A DNA stretch of 64,000 bases, taken from assembly GCF_900103585.1 (NCBI RefSeq), contig NZ_FNHV01000013.1, positions 1-64,000 of the forward strand, in the 5' to 3' direction. The DNA comes from Streptomyces sp. cf386 (GTDB lineage: Bacteria; Actinomycetota; Actinomycetes; Streptomycetales; Streptomycetaceae). The notes under the pieces were generated by a model. The model worked only from the letters and a program-made list of their open reading frames with translations, was not told the DNA's origin and did not search any database. Below, one piece after another: positions 32,688 through 41,947 of the stretch (positions are counted from its first letter, which is position 1; each line of letters opens with the position of its first letter). A program made the translations under genes and the position numbers.

Positions 32688-34037
32688 TCACTGGCCGAGG
32701 ATGAGGTTGATCTGGTCGTTGGTGCTGGTCAGGCCGCTCACCGGGGCGTCGTTGGCGAAGACGTCCTGCATCGCGGGGCGCATCAGGGAGTACACGTCCG
32801 CCGCGTAGTCGGTGATCGGGAAGGAGAAGGTGGCGGAGTCTTTCTTGTCGGTGACGGGCTCGGTGAAGGCAGACACGTCGATGCCCTTCTTCTGGTACGC
32901 CGCCACCGCCGCCTGGGTGCCGTCCGGGGTGGCGGGGAAGACGATGCCGTAGCCGCCGACGGTCTTCTGGCACTCGTCGGAGGCCAGGTACCGCACCCAT
33001 TTCTTCGCGCCCTCCTTGTTGCGGGCGTTCTTGGTGACGGAGTCGGCGAGGCCGTTCATCATGGTGGCCCGCTTGCCGGTCGGGCCGATCGGCGTGGGTG
33101 CGGTGCCGACATCGAGGCCCTTGGTGCCGTAGTACGTGGAGATCATCCAGGCGCCGTCGAAGGCGGTCGCCGCCTTGCCGGAGGCGAGCTGGGCGCTGGC
33201 CGGGTTGGCGCCGTCGGTGTAGTCGGTGAAGGGCGCGAGGTAGCCCTTCTTCGCCAGGCCGAAGTACCAGTCGACCACCGACTGGAAGGTCTCGCTGTCG
33301 TACTGGTACTCGGTGCCCCAGCGTGCCTTGTCCGTGTAGTGCCAGCCCGCCGAGCCGGTGAACGGGCTCCACGTGGTCTGGCCGTCGCCGTCACCGGCGC
33401 CGGCGGTGGCCAGCCCGTAGACCTTGACGTTGTTCCTGTCGAAGCCCTTCTCGTCGCCGCGCGTGCCGTTCTTGTCGACGGTCAGGTGCGCGATGGTCTT
33501 CTCGAAGGTGCCGCCGTCCTTCGGGTTCCAGGAGAGGCCGCCGAGTTCGTCGGCGGTGAGCCCGGCCTCCTTGACCAGCTTCTGGTTGTAGAAGAGGGCG
33601 ACGGTGTCCCAGTCCTTGGGCGCTCCGTAGCGGTGGCCGTCCTGGCCCTTCCAGTTGGCGGCCAGCCCTGCCTGGTAGGCGGAGTCGTCGAGGCCCAGGT
33701 CGTCCAGCGGCTCCAGCACGTTCAGGTCGGCGAACTGCCCGAACCTCTGGATGTGGTCGGTGAAGACGTCCGGCTCGGTGCCCGCGATGAAGCTCGCGGT
33801 GAGCTTGGTCCAGTAGTCGGCCCAGCCCATCTGGCTGATCTTCACCTTCAAGCCCGGGTTCTCCTTCTCGAAGCCCTTCGCACAGGCCTGGTACGCGGGC
33901 AGCTGGTTGGCGTCCCACAGCCAGTACGTCACGGTGTTCTTGCCCGCTGACACGGAGTCGCCCTGAGCGCAGCCGGTCACCAGGGACAGCGCGAGGGCCC
34001 CGGCCAGTGCGGCGACCGTACGCATGTGAATTCGCAT
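32688..34037 (-). CDS. Sugar ABC transporter substrate-binding lipoprotein (CUT1)
   Basis: A 449-residue extracellular solute-binding protein. The lipobox LVTGC places the lipidated cysteine at about residue 23. It then has TYWLWDANQLPAYQACAKGF, TEPDVFTDHI and AFDGAWMISTY, all typical of CUT1 proteins. It would capture an oligosaccharide or sugar acid. It follows its two permease genes (10 bases after the nearer), an order less common than binding protein first, and has no ATPase gene nearby. Confidence 0.92.
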   Translation of the reverse strand: MRIHMRTVAALAGALALSLVTGCAQGDSVSAGKNTVTYWLWDANQLPAYQACAKGFEKENPGLKVKISQMGWADYWTKLTASFIAGTEPDVFTDHIQRFGQFADLNVLEPLDDLGLDDSAYQAGLAANWKGQDGHRYGAPKDWDTVALFYNQKLVKEAGLTADELGGLSWNPKDGGTFEKTIAHLTVDKNGTRGDEKGFDRNNVKVYGLATAGAGDGDGQTTWSPFTGSAGWHYTDKARWGTEYQYDSETFQSVVDWYFGLAKKGYLAPFTDYTDGANPASAQLASGKAATAFDGAWMISTYYGTKGLDVGTAPTPIGPTGKRATMMNGLADSVTKNARNKEGAKKWVRYLASDECQKTVGGYGIVFPATPDGTQAAVAAYQKKGIDVSAFTEPVTDKKDSATFSFPITDYAADVYSLMRPAMQDVFANDAPVSGLTSTNDQINLILGQ

Positions 34038-34047
34038 CCCTGTCCCC

Positions 34048-34974
34048 TTACTTGATCCCGGTGAAGCTGATGGAACTGACGATGCGGCGTGCGAAGACGG
34101 CGAAGAGCGCGAGCATCGGGAGAGCGGCGATGAGTGTGGCCGCCATCAGGCCGGACCAGTCGTAGCCGGACTGCGGGGTCTGTGCCCGGAACATGGCCAG
34201 CGCCACGGTGAGCACCCGCGAACTGTCGCTGTACGACACCATCAACGGCCAGAAGTAGTCGTTCCAGGAGGTGATGTACGTCAGCACGCCCAGGGTGATC
34301 ACGGGAGTCGACGCCATCGGCAGCATCACCCGGAAGAAGACGCGGATCTTCCCGGCGCCGTCCAGCAGGGCCGCCTCCTCGACCTCCCGGGGCACGTTCA
34401 TGAAGAACTGCCTCAGGAAGAACACCGCGAACGGCGTCATGAACATCGTGGGCAGGGCGATGCCCAACAGGTTGTCGATGAGGCCGAGTTGCTTGATGAG
34501 CACGAAGTTCGGCAGCAACGTGAAGATCGTGGGCACCATCAGACCGGCCAGGAACAGCCCGAACACCTTGTCCCGGCCGCGCCACCGCAGCCGGGCGAAG
34601 GCGTAGGCGGCCATGGCGGAGAAGAAGATCTGGCAGCCGGTGATCAGGGTCGACACGACGACCGAATTGATCAGGTAGCGCCAGAACTTGAGCCCGCCGC
34701 CCGCACCTCCCTGGGCGATCGCCTCCTCGGTGGACTGCAGGCCCAGCGCCCGCTCGAAGCCACCGCTGGTCAGGTCGACGGGCAGCGGGTCGCCGGGGTG
34801 GGCCGCCAGCGCGGTGTTGGTGGACAGCGCGGTGCGCAGGATCCAGTAGAACGGCAGCAGGGTGACGAGCACGATCGCGGCCATCACCGCCCAGGCCACG
34901 ATCCGCCCCAGGGAAGGGCGGCGCCTGACGGGTCGTACGCGGGTCTGTGTCGTCGGAGCGGTCACAGTAGCCAT
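34048..34974 (-). CDS. Carbohydrate ABC transporter permease (MalG type)
   Basis: A 308-residue permease with six membrane helices. The coupling motif is EEAALLDGAGKIRVFFRVMLP, and WNDYFWPL lies near the end of the core, as in MalG-type proteins. It pairs with the permease encoded 19 bases upstream. In Streptomyces such transporters usually borrow the shared ATPase MsiK. Confidence 0.92.
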   Translation of the reverse strand: MATVTAPTTQTRVRPVRRRPSLGRIVAWAVMAAIVLVTLLPFYWILRTALSTNTALAAHPGDPLPVDLTSGGFERALGLQSTEEAIAQGGAGGGLKFWRYLINSVVVSTLITGCQIFFSAMAAYAFARLRWRGRDKVFGLFLAGLMVPTIFTLLPNFVLIKQLGLIDNLLGIALPTMFMTPFAVFFLRQFFMNVPREVEEAALLDGAGKIRVFFRVMLPMASTPVITLGVLTYITSWNDYFWPLMVSYSDSSRVLTVALAMFRAQTPQSGYDWSGLMAATLIAALPMLALFAVFARRIVSSISFTGIK

Positions 34975-34993
34975 GCCGGGGTCTCCCTTCTTC

Positions 34994-35959
34994 TCAGCCG
35001 AGGTCGGTCTGGCCGGCCCGGGTGATCCGGTACTGGATGACGGTGATGGCGCTGAGCACCACCAGCAGGGCGACGGACATGGCGGACGCGTAGCCGAACT
35101 GGAAGCGGCCGAAGGCGGCGCCGTAGATGTAGTACTGCAGGACGTTGGTGGCGTTCGCGGGACCGCCCGCGGTCGTCACGGCGACCGTGTCGAACACCTG
35201 GAACGAACCGATCACCGTCATGATCAGAACGACCGCCAGGACAGGCCGCAGCAACGGCATGGTGATCCGCCAGAACATCCGCCACTCGCTCGCGCCGTCC
35301 ACCTTCGCGGCTTCGTACATGTCGTTCGGGATCGCCTGGAGGCCCGCGAACAGCAGCAACGCGGTGTATCCCACGTGGCGCCACACGTTGATCAGGGCGA
35401 TCGTCGGGATCGCCCAGGTCTCGTCGGCCAGGAACGGTATGCGGTCGACCCCGACCGCCGCGATGATCTCGTTGCCGATGCCGAGCTGGGTGTCCAGGAT
35501 CCAGAGCCAGACGATGCCGGCGACGACGTTCGACATCAGATACGGCGTGAGCACGATCCCGCGCAGCACCGCCGACTGTGTCAGCCGCTGCAGCAGCACC
35601 GCGATGGCGAGAGCCGCCGTCGTCTGCACCCCGATGTTGATGACCACGTACTCGACGGTGACCGTCAGCGAGTCCCAGAAGATCGGGTCGTTGACCATCC
35701 GCACGTAGTTGTCCAGGCCCACCCACTCCGCCGGTGTGAGCAGGTTGAAGCGGGTGAAGCTCAGGTAGACGCCCCGCAGCGTCGGCCAGAGCAGGAAGAC
35801 GGCGAAGCCCAGCAGTGCCGGGGCGAGGAACACCGCGGCGAGCCGCCCGTCACCCTGGTTCTCGCGGGACCCTGCCCGCCGTGTCCTCGACTTGGTCCCC
35901 GCCCCCGCGGCGTCGGCCAGTGGCAGACGCGACGGTGGACTGCTTGAGGCGATGGTCAT
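34994..35959 (-). CDS. Carbohydrate ABC transporter permease (MalF type)
   Basis: A 321-residue permease with six helices and a 35-residue polar N-terminus. The first helix is VFLAPALLGFAVFLLWPTL, and the coupling motif is YEAAKVDGASEWRMFWRITM. The ATG at 35959 has GGGAGTCTCCC before it. It is the first gene of the four-gene minus-strand operon and is divergent from the ROK regulator gene 183 bases away. Confidence 0.92.
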   Translation of the reverse strand: MTIASSSPPSRLPLADAAGAGTKSRTRRAGSRENQGDGRLAAVFLAPALLGFAVFLLWPTLRGVYLSFTRFNLLTPAEWVGLDNYVRMVNDPIFWDSLTVTVEYVVINIGVQTTAALAIAVLLQRLTQSAVLRGIVLTPYLMSNVVAGIVWLWILDTQLGIGNEIIAAVGVDRIPFLADETWAIPTIALINVWRHVGYTALLLFAGLQAIPNDMYEAAKVDGASEWRMFWRITMPLLRPVLAVVLIMTVIGSFQVFDTVAVTTAGGPANATNVLQYYIYGAAFGRFQFGYASAMSVALLVVLSAITVIQYRITRAGQTDLG

Positions 35960-36002
35960 CGGGAGACTCCCTCGTCTACGGCGGCTCGTCCTCGGCCATT
36001 TA

Positions 36003-36106
36003 CTTTTGTCGCGGAAGAATCCAGCCGTCAAGGTGTGCGCGAACATCTTTTCCCGGACGCGATGGCCGCCCTAGACTGGCCTGGTTGCTTTTGCTGAGAA
36101 AAAAAT
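36003..36106. promoter_or_regulatory. Divergent control region with two CTTTTG direct repeats
   Basis: In the 182-base gap between the permease and ROK genes, CTTTTGTCGCGGAAGAA (36003-36019) and CTTTTGCTGAGAAAAAA (36088-36104) are imperfect direct repeats with an A-rich end. The gap also has an unusually AT-rich stretch at 36088-36110. They could be ROK operators. The match is weak. Confidence 0.35.
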
Positions 36107-36141
36107 CATGAGGGAAAGAATCCTGTGGGAGCCTGACGACC

Positions 36142-37302
36142 ATGACCGCAGTAGCCGCCAGCTGGCTTCCTCTCAGTCCCGGTGAGCGCTCGGTGGCCAT
36201 CGAGGTGCTCCTGGGCGGCCCCGTGTCGCGCACCGAACTCGCCAGGCGGCTCAACCTGTCCGCGGGCAGCCTCACCCGGCTGACCAAACCGCTGATCGAG
36301 TCGGGCCTCCTCGTCGAAGTCCCCGAGGCGGGCGCCCCCGCGGAGGTGCGTCAGGGCCGCCCGTCCCAGCCGCTGGACGTCGTCGCCGAATCCCGCTCCT
36401 TCATCGGCTTCAAGATCACCGAGGACATGGTCTACGGCGTAGTGACCACCCTCCGGAGCGAGATCGTCGCCCGCTACGACCGCCCGCTCGCCACCCACGA
36501 CCCCGCCGAAGTCGTGGACCTGCTGGGGGAGATGACCGAGGAACTCGCCGGCAGCCACCCCCGGCTCGCGGGTATCGGCATCGGCGTGGGCGGTCTCGTC
36601 GAGGACCGTGCCGTGGTCGGGGAGTCCCCCTTCCTGAACTGGAGCGACGTCCCGCTCGCCGAGCTGGTCGAGGAGCGTACGGGGCTGCCGGTCGTCGTGG
36701 AGAACGACGTGGCCGCCCTCGTCGAGGCCGAGACCTGGTTCGGGGCCGGGCGTGGCCTGGACCGCTTCGTCGTTCTGACCATCGGTGCCGGCATCGGCTA
36801 CGGCCTGGTCCTGGGCGGCAAGCGGGTGCCGTACGCCGAGGAGGACCGCGGTTTCGGGCGGCACTGGATCGTGCACCCCAACGGCCCGCTCACGCCGGAC
36901 GGCGCGCGGGGCAGCGCGGTCTCACTGCTGACCATCCCCAACATCCGCTACCAGGTACAGGCCGCCACCGGCCGTGACCGGACGTACGAGGAGATCCTGG
37001 AGCTCGCCGCGGCGGGTGAGGCGATGCCCGCCCGGGTCATCGAAGAGGCGGCCCGTGCGCTCGGCACGCTGGTCGCCCAGATCGGCAACTTCGTGCTGCC
37101 GCAGAAGATCCTGCTCGCCGGAGAGGGGGTGGGGCTCATGGATGTCGCAGGCAAGACTGTGACGGAGACCATTCGCGCCCAGCGGCATCCGCTCGCGGCA
37201 CCGATCGACCTGGAGACGAAGGTGTCCGACTTTCACGACTGGGCGCGGGGCGCCGCCGTACTGGCGATCCAGGTGCTGGTGCTGGGGGCTGCGGACGCCT
37301 GA
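36142..37302 (+). CDS. ROK-family transcriptional regulator
   Basis: A 386-residue regulator. A winged helix-turn-helix lies at residues 15-65 (VSRTELARRLNLSAGSLTRL) and the sugar-kinase fold follows, with ENDVAALVEAETWFGAGRG and VVLTIGAGIGYGLVLGG. It probably controls the divergent sugar-transport operon and itself. The ROK zinc motif (CxCGxxGC) is absent. The corresponding stretch after HPNGP reads LTPDGARGSAVS, so ligand sensing may differ from classic NagC/Mlc proteins. Only GGGAG about 13 bases before the ATG at 36142 resembles a ribosome site. Confidence 0.9.
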   Translation: MTAVAASWLPLSPGERSVAIEVLLGGPVSRTELARRLNLSAGSLTRLTKPLIESGLLVEVPEAGAPAEVRQGRPSQPLDVVAESRSFIGFKITEDMVYGVVTTLRSEIVARYDRPLATHDPAEVVDLLGEMTEELAGSHPRLAGIGIGVGGLVEDRAVVGESPFLNWSDVPLAELVEERTGLPVVVENDVAALVEAETWFGAGRGLDRFVVLTIGAGIGYGLVLGGKRVPYAEEDRGFGRHWIVHPNGPLTPDGARGSAVSLLTIPNIRYQVQAATGRDRTYEEILELAAAGEAMPARVIEEAARALGTLVAQIGNFVLPQKILLAGEGVGLMDVAGKTVTETIRAQRHPLAAPIDLETKVSDFHDWARGAAVLAIQVLVLGAADA

Positions 37303-37414
37303 ACTCGGCGATGTGCGTGGACAGATGCGCGTGATCAGTAACACGGTCCGTTATGTCCGCATTGTGCGAGCTTGCTCACAGCGCCTTCACCTCTCGAGCC
37401 GTATGCTTCACAGC

Positions 37415-37588
37415 ATGTCCACCACTGTTGAAATCGCCTCCGATCGATCGGCTGACGAGGTCAACGAGGAGATCCGGGCGCTGTGGCGCCGGTCGGGCGG
37501 GACACTGAGCGTCGAGCAGCGCGAGGAGTATCAGCGCCTGGTCCTGGAGTGGGCCGCAGCGGCCCCGCCGTCGGAGAAGGCGGCCTGA
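37415..37588 (+). CDS. Small conserved acidic protein, unknown function
   Basis: A 57-residue protein starting at ATG 37415 (STTVEIASDRSADEVNEE). The middle is helical and charged (EIRALWRRSGGTLSVEQREE) and the end is Ala-rich. It has no membrane segment, cysteines or signal peptide. I believe similar tiny proteins are widespread in Streptomyces, but no function is known to me. It has its own terminator just downstream. Confidence 0.65.
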   Translation: MSTTVEIASDRSADEVNEEIRALWRRSGGTLSVEQREEYQRLVLEWAAAAPPSEKAA

Positions 37589-37657
37589 GCACTCGCCTCA
37601 GCCCAGCCCGAGCACCCTCCTCGACACGCCTCGGCACTCATCGCGGCACCCTCACCG

Positions 37658-37685
37658 GGCACCCCTGACACCAGGGGTGCCTTTC
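37658..37685. terminator. Rho-independent terminator
   Basis: GGCACCCCTG (37658-37667) pairs perfectly with 37672-37681 around a 4-base loop and is followed by TTTCT. It ends the small-protein transcript and, on the other strand, lies just past the protease gene. Confidence 0.85.
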
Positions 37686-37699
37686 TCGTGCCGCCGATG

Positions 37700-39070
37700 T
37701 CAGCCCCACGTCGCCGAGTAGTAGCGCCGGTACCTCTTGCGGTCCTGTTCCGCCCGGATGAACCGGGTCGCCACCAGCGCGACCAGGCTGCCCGCGACGA
37801 CCAGCAGACCGGGACCGACGTTCTTCGGGTCCGCGAGGCGGGACAGCAGGGTCGAGGCGTCCGTCCCGTTCACCGAGGCCGAGGAGCCGGGCGACGCGTC
37901 ACCGGGCGAGATCGCACTCTGCGTCGCCGAAGCGGACGGCGCCGGTGAGGCACCCTGCCCCGACCCGTTCTGCGCCGCCACAAGCAGCTTGACGTTGAGC
38001 GCGGCCAGCGCCTTGGTCACCGGCTGGAAGAACGTCGTCCCGCCCGCGTTGCAGTCGCCGCTGCCGCCCGACGTCACGCCCAGCGCGACCCCCTCGGAGA
38101 ACATCGGCCCGCCGCTGTCCCCGGGTTCGGCGCACACGTTCGTCTCGATCAGCCCCGTGACCGTCCCCTCGGGGTAGTTGACCGTGGCGTTGAGCGCCGT
38201 CACCTCGCCGTCGCGCAACCCGCTCGTGCTGCCGCTGCGGAACACCCGCTGTCCGACGGCGGGATCGGCCGCGCCGGTGATCCGCACCCCCTTGCCGTCA
38301 CCGATGGACACGACATCGGCCCCGGACCCCGCGTCCCCGCCGGTGTACTCCACCAGGGAGAAGTCACCACCGGGGAAGTTCTGCTGGACCGTCTCCCCGA
38401 TCTGCTGACTGCCCCGGTTGTCCGCGAACCACACCGAACCGTTCGGCCCGCAGTGCCCGGCCGTGAGGATGAAGTCGCGCTGTCCGTCGGTGACATTGAA
38501 GCCGGCCGAGCAGCGCCCGGCGGTCGACAACAGCGGCAGCGCGCCGTTGAGCCGCGCCGTGAAGGTGCCCTCGGTGCGCTCCATGCGGACGAAGCCCCCG
38601 ATGTCCTCGGCGACCTGAGTCATCCGGGACCAGTCGGTGGCGGAGACGGTGCTGTCGCCCCGTACGACCACCTGGTTGGAGCGGTAGTCCATGACCCACG
38701 CCGTGCCGGTCACGCGGGGAGCCGAACGCAACGTCGACGTCGCCGATTTCAGCTCGTCCATGCTGCGGTCGACCATCTTCGCCTCGGCACCGGCCTTGCG
38801 TACCTCGGCGGCCGCCTCCTCGTCGGTGACCGCGACGACCGGCTTCCCGTCGGCACCGAGCCAACTGCCCGCCGTACGGGACGTGCCCAGCCGTGAGACG
38901 AGATCGCTGCCGGTGCCGGCGGCCGAAGCCGCGTATGTGCGGGGGACGGCGGAGGCGTCCGGTGGTTCGCTCGCCACGGCGCGTGTGACCATCGTTCCTC
39001 CGAGGAGGAGTCCGCCGACCGCCGCCAGCCGTGTCACTCGCCGGACGAGACGTCGTCGTGCGTGCCTCAT
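37700..39070 (-). CDS. S1-family (trypsin-like) protease with C-terminal membrane anchor
   Basis: A 456-residue exported serine protease of the alpha-lytic/streptogrisin type. A signal peptide (RRLVRRVTRLAAVGGLLLGG) and a propeptide of about 140 residues precede the catalytic domain. The triad is seen as LTAGHCG, GGDFSLVEY and GDSGGPMFS. After a Ser/Ala/Pro-rich linker a C-terminal helix (LLVVAGSLVALVATRFI) and basic tail should hold it in the membrane, unlike the freely secreted streptogrisins. It stands alone between two intergenic regions. Substrate preference cannot be read. Confidence 0.88.
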   Translation of the reverse strand: MRHARRRLVRRVTRLAAVGGLLLGGTMVTRAVASEPPDASAVPRTYAASAAGTGSDLVSRLGTSRTAGSWLGADGKPVVAVTDEEAAAEVRKAGAEAKMVDRSMDELKSATSTLRSAPRVTGTAWVMDYRSNQVVVRGDSTVSATDWSRMTQVAEDIGGFVRMERTEGTFTARLNGALPLLSTAGRCSAGFNVTDGQRDFILTAGHCGPNGSVWFADNRGSQQIGETVQQNFPGGDFSLVEYTGGDAGSGADVVSIGDGKGVRITGAADPAVGQRVFRSGSTSGLRDGEVTALNATVNYPEGTVTGLIETNVCAEPGDSGGPMFSEGVALGVTSGGSGDCNAGGTTFFQPVTKALAALNVKLLVAAQNGSGQGASPAPSASATQSAISPGDASPGSSASVNGTDASTLLSRLADPKNVGPGLLVVAGSLVALVATRFIRAEQDRKRYRRYYSATWG

Positions 39071-39166
39071 GCAGGGCTCCCGAACCAGTACAGCGCGGCG
39101 TCAACGCCGCGGGGCCCTCCCGTAGTTGAGCACCCTCTCTCCATACGTGGCCCGGCCCGCCCGTGT

Positions 39167-40183
39167 TCACCGCACGGGTGATCGTTCTTGTGCCCGCGTC
39201 CGCCCGAGCAGTTCCCAGCTGCGCTCATCGCCCCATATGGACGCCGGATCCACGTACGGGCGCAGCAGCGCGGTGAGCTCCGGATCGCCGTGTCCGTTCA
39301 GCTCGTCGGAGGCGATCTTGCGGGCGATCCCCGCGAGGAAGTCGGCGAGTTGCACCCGCGGATCGAGCACCGAGTGCACCAGCCGCAGCCCGCCGAACCC
39401 GACACCGGCCCGCCGGGCCGTTTCCTCGATCCAGGCGATGCGTTCGGGCGTCAGCATGTTCTGCCGGTCGTGGACGAGCCGCACCGACCGGCCACCGGCA
39501 CTCCAGAGCGCGGCCGTATTCACGATGGCGGGCAGCAGGGGATTGAGGACGGGAATGAGGGTCGGTCCGTCGAGCAGCCGCGCCCGATAGGAATCGGCGC
39601 TTGGCCGGGACGCCGCGAGTCGGTCCAGTGTTTCGGCCATGTCCGTACGGCAGTCCGCGCGCCGCAGCGCCTGCACCGTGCGGAAGAAGACATCGACGGG
39701 CTCTTGGGGCTCACCGTCGTTCCTGACCCGCAGCAACTGATTGGCCGCCGTCAGGAATTCCCGCCAGAGCTCCTCGCCGAAATCCCGTCGGCCCGCCCGG
39801 TACAGGCCGAGCGCCTCGGTGCCGTCGCCGAGCAGCAGGTCGACGGCCCGGTCCACGACGAAGTACGCCTTCTCGATCAGGTGCACCTGGGCGTTCCCAT
39901 GGATGGGCCCCGCGGGCGCGAGCAGCCATTCCAGTACCGCCCGGTGTTTCTCCCGCAGCAGATGGTTCGCCTTGTACTCCGACGCGGGCGAGCGAATCCG
40001 GTCCCGGACCTCCTGCACATATGCGGCGGCGGAATCCACGGGCAGCCGCACACTGCCGTGCGCGAACACATCGGTGTTCCCGCCGGTGAGATTCTCACCG
40101 TCCGACCCCGACTCGTCGCAGGCCACTTCGAGGAATCCGCGGGCCGTCACCGCCCACGCCCCGTTCTCGCCGTTCCCGGCCAC
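39167..40183 (-). CDS. DUF3800-like protein
   Basis: A protein of about 338 residues from GTG 40183. The first conserved block EVACDESGSDGEN is like the DESG motif of DUF3800 proteins, an RNase H-like fold of unknown role. Conserved acidic residues recur in LVHDRQNML and VQLADFLAGIARK, the usual Asp in the C-terminal QLADFL motif. It is divergent from the MalY-like gene, whose start is 25 bases away. An upstream ATG at 40210 is possible but would overlap that gene's start. Confidence 0.72.
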   Translation of the reverse strand: MAGNGENGAWAVTARGFLEVACDESGSDGENLTGGNTDVFAHGSVRLPVDSAAAYVQEVRDRIRSPASEYKANHLLREKHRAVLEWLLAPAGPIHGNAQVHLIEKAYFVVDRAVDLLLGDGTEALGLYRAGRRDFGEELWREFLTAANQLLRVRNDGEPQEPVDVFFRTVQALRRADCRTDMAETLDRLAASRPSADSYRARLLDGPTLIPVLNPLLPAIVNTAALWSAGGRSVRLVHDRQNMLTPERIAWIEETARRAGVGFGGLRLVHSVLDPRVQLADFLAGIARKIASDELNGHGDPELTALLRPYVDPASIWGDERSWELLGRTRAQERSPVR

Positions 40184-40208
40184 CGCACAGCCCCCTATCT
40201 TGTGCCCC

Positions 40209-41381
40209 ATGACCAGGATCCCGCACGAGACCTCCGGAGAACCAAATCCTTTTCGCGCCCTGACCCTCGATCGCCTCCGATGTCGTACGAGCATGAAGTG
40301 GCGGACCTACCCCGACGACGTGCTGCCGCTGTGGGTGGCCGAGATGGACGTGCCGCTCGCCGAACCGATCGTCCGCGCGGTCACCGACGCCCTCGCCCTC
40401 GGCGACACCGGGTATCCGGCGGGCACCGGCTACGCCGAGGCGCTCGCCGCCTTCGCGGACAAGCGGTGGGGCTGGGACGGGCTCGCCGTGGAGCGGACGG
40501 CGATCGTGCCCGACGTGATGCTCGGCGTGGTGGAAATGCTCAAGCTGGTCACCGGGCCGGGCGATCCGGTCGTGGTGAACTCACCCGTGTATCCGCCGTT
40601 CTACCAGTTCGTCGAGCACATGGACCGGCAGGTGGTGGAGGCCCCGCTGGGCGCGGACCTGCGCATCGATCTCGACACGCTGGACGAGACGTTCCGGCGG
40701 GCGGTCACGGGCACCCGGCGCGCCGCCTTCCTCCTCTGCAGCCCCCACAACCCGACCGGCACCGTGCACACCGCGGAGGAACTGTCCGCCGTGGCCGCCC
40801 TCGCCGACCGCCACGGCGTGCGTGTCGTCGCCGACGAGATCCACGCCCCGCTCACCGCCGAGGGCGTCGAGTTCGTGCCGTACCTCAGCGTCCCGGGCGG
40901 CGAGGACGGGCTGTCGCTGATGTCGGCGTCGAAGGCCTGGAACCTCGCCGGGCTCAAGGCGGCCCTGGCCATCGCCGGCCCCGCTGCCGCCGCCGACCTG
41001 GCCCGCCTCCCCGAGGAGGTCAGCCATGGCCCGAGCCACCTCGGCGTCATCGCCCACACCGCCGCCCTGCGCGACGGCACGGCCTGGCTCGACGCGCTCC
41101 TGACCGGCCTCGACGACAACCGACGCCTGCTCGCGAACCTCCTGGCCGAACACCTCCCGACGATCACCTACCGCCCCGGTGAGGCCACCTACCTCGCCTG
41201 GCTCGACTGCCACGCCCTCGACGAGGACCCGGCGGACGTCTTCCTGCGCCGCGGCCGGGTCGCCCTGAACTCCGGGCTCCCCTTCGGCACCGGCGGAGCC
41301 GGGCACGTACGGCTCAATCTGGCGACGTCGCCCGAGCTGATCGCGGAGGGGGTACGGCGGATGGCGGCGGCGCTCGGCTGA
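40209..41381 (+). CDS. MalY/PatB-type aminotransferase (C-S lyase family)
   Basis: A 390-residue fold type I PLP enzyme. Its start SMKWRTYPDDVLPLWVAEMD matches the MalY/PatB family, and SPHNPTGTVHTAEEL, VVADEIHAPL (cofactor Asp) and the PLP lysine in SASKAWNLAGLK are all present. The arginine in RLNLATSPEL binds the substrate carboxylate. Members are cystathionine beta-lyases or aminotransferases. C-S lyase activity is likely but not certain. It is a single gene, divergent from the DUF3800-like gene. Confidence 0.9.
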   Translation: MTRIPHETSGEPNPFRALTLDRLRCRTSMKWRTYPDDVLPLWVAEMDVPLAEPIVRAVTDALALGDTGYPAGTGYAEALAAFADKRWGWDGLAVERTAIVPDVMLGVVEMLKLVTGPGDPVVVNSPVYPPFYQFVEHMDRQVVEAPLGADLRIDLDTLDETFRRAVTGTRRAAFLLCSPHNPTGTVHTAEELSAVAALADRHGVRVVADEIHAPLTAEGVEFVPYLSVPGGEDGLSLMSASKAWNLAGLKAALAIAGPAAAADLARLPEEVSHGPSHLGVIAHTAALRDGTAWLDALLTGLDDNRRLLANLLAEHLPTITYRPGEATYLAWLDCHALDEDPADVFLRRGRVALNSGLPFGTGGAGHVRLNLATSPELIAEGVRRMAAALG

Positions 41382-41530
41382 CAGGGCGGGGATCGGGGAG
41401 GCGCGGGTGGGCGGCGATCGGCACGGCGTGCGTGGGCCCGTGACCGACACGGCCCGGGTGCCGCAGCGGCCGGCGTCGCCGCGGAGGGGCGACGGTCGGA
41501 GCGGCCCACCCGCTGCCTACACTTCCGGCC

Positions 41531-41917
41531 ATGGACGACACGTCGCTGGAGCAGCTCGGAGCGGGCAAGTACCTGCTCATCACCAGCTACCGCAAGAACG
41601 GCACCGGTGTGCCCACGCCGGTCTGGGTGGTTCGGGACGGGGACGCGCTGGGCGTGTGGACGGTCGCCGACTCCTGGAAGGTCAAGCGCATCCGGGCCCG
41701 CGCCGATGTGCTCGTCGGTCCCTGTGACCTGCGCGGCAGGCCCACCGGTGAGTCGGTCCCGGCCACCGCCGAGATCTGCGACGAGGCGACCGTCGCCCGG
41801 TACCGCAAGCTCATCGCCCGCAAGTACGGGATCACCGGCCGCCTGACGCTCCTCGGCAGCCGACTGCGCCGTGGTGCGCACGGCACAGTCGGCGTGAGGA
41901 TCACGCTGACGCCCTGA
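41531..41917 (+). CDS. PPOX-class F420/flavin-dependent oxidoreductase
   Basis: A 128-residue split-barrel protein of the pyridoxamine 5'-phosphate oxidase-like class found in F420-rich actinomycetes. Typical sequences are YLLITSYRKNGTGVPTPVWVV, WKVKRIRARADVLVGPCDLRG and ARKYGITGRL. It may reduce or bind F420 or FMN. The reaction is unknown. The stop codon lies within an inverted repeat that also serves the convergent gene. Confidence 0.85.
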   Translation: MDDTSLEQLGAGKYLLITSYRKNGTGVPTPVWVVRDGDALGVWTVADSWKVKRIRARADVLVGPCDLRGRPTGESVPATAEICDEATVARYRKLIARKYGITGRLTLLGSRLRRGAHGTVGVRITLTP

Positions 41918-41939
41918 CCGGGTAAGTCGTGGGCGTCAG
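41906..41939. terminator. Inverted repeat between convergent genes
   Basis: CTGACGCCC (41906-41914) and GGGCGTCAG (41931-41939) form a perfect 9-base-pair stem around a 16-base loop. It starts inside the end of the oxidoreductase gene and ends 8 bases before the hydrolase stop. It is probably a weak bidirectional terminator, as no T-run is present. Confidence 0.55.
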
Positions 41940-41947
41940 GTGGCCGG

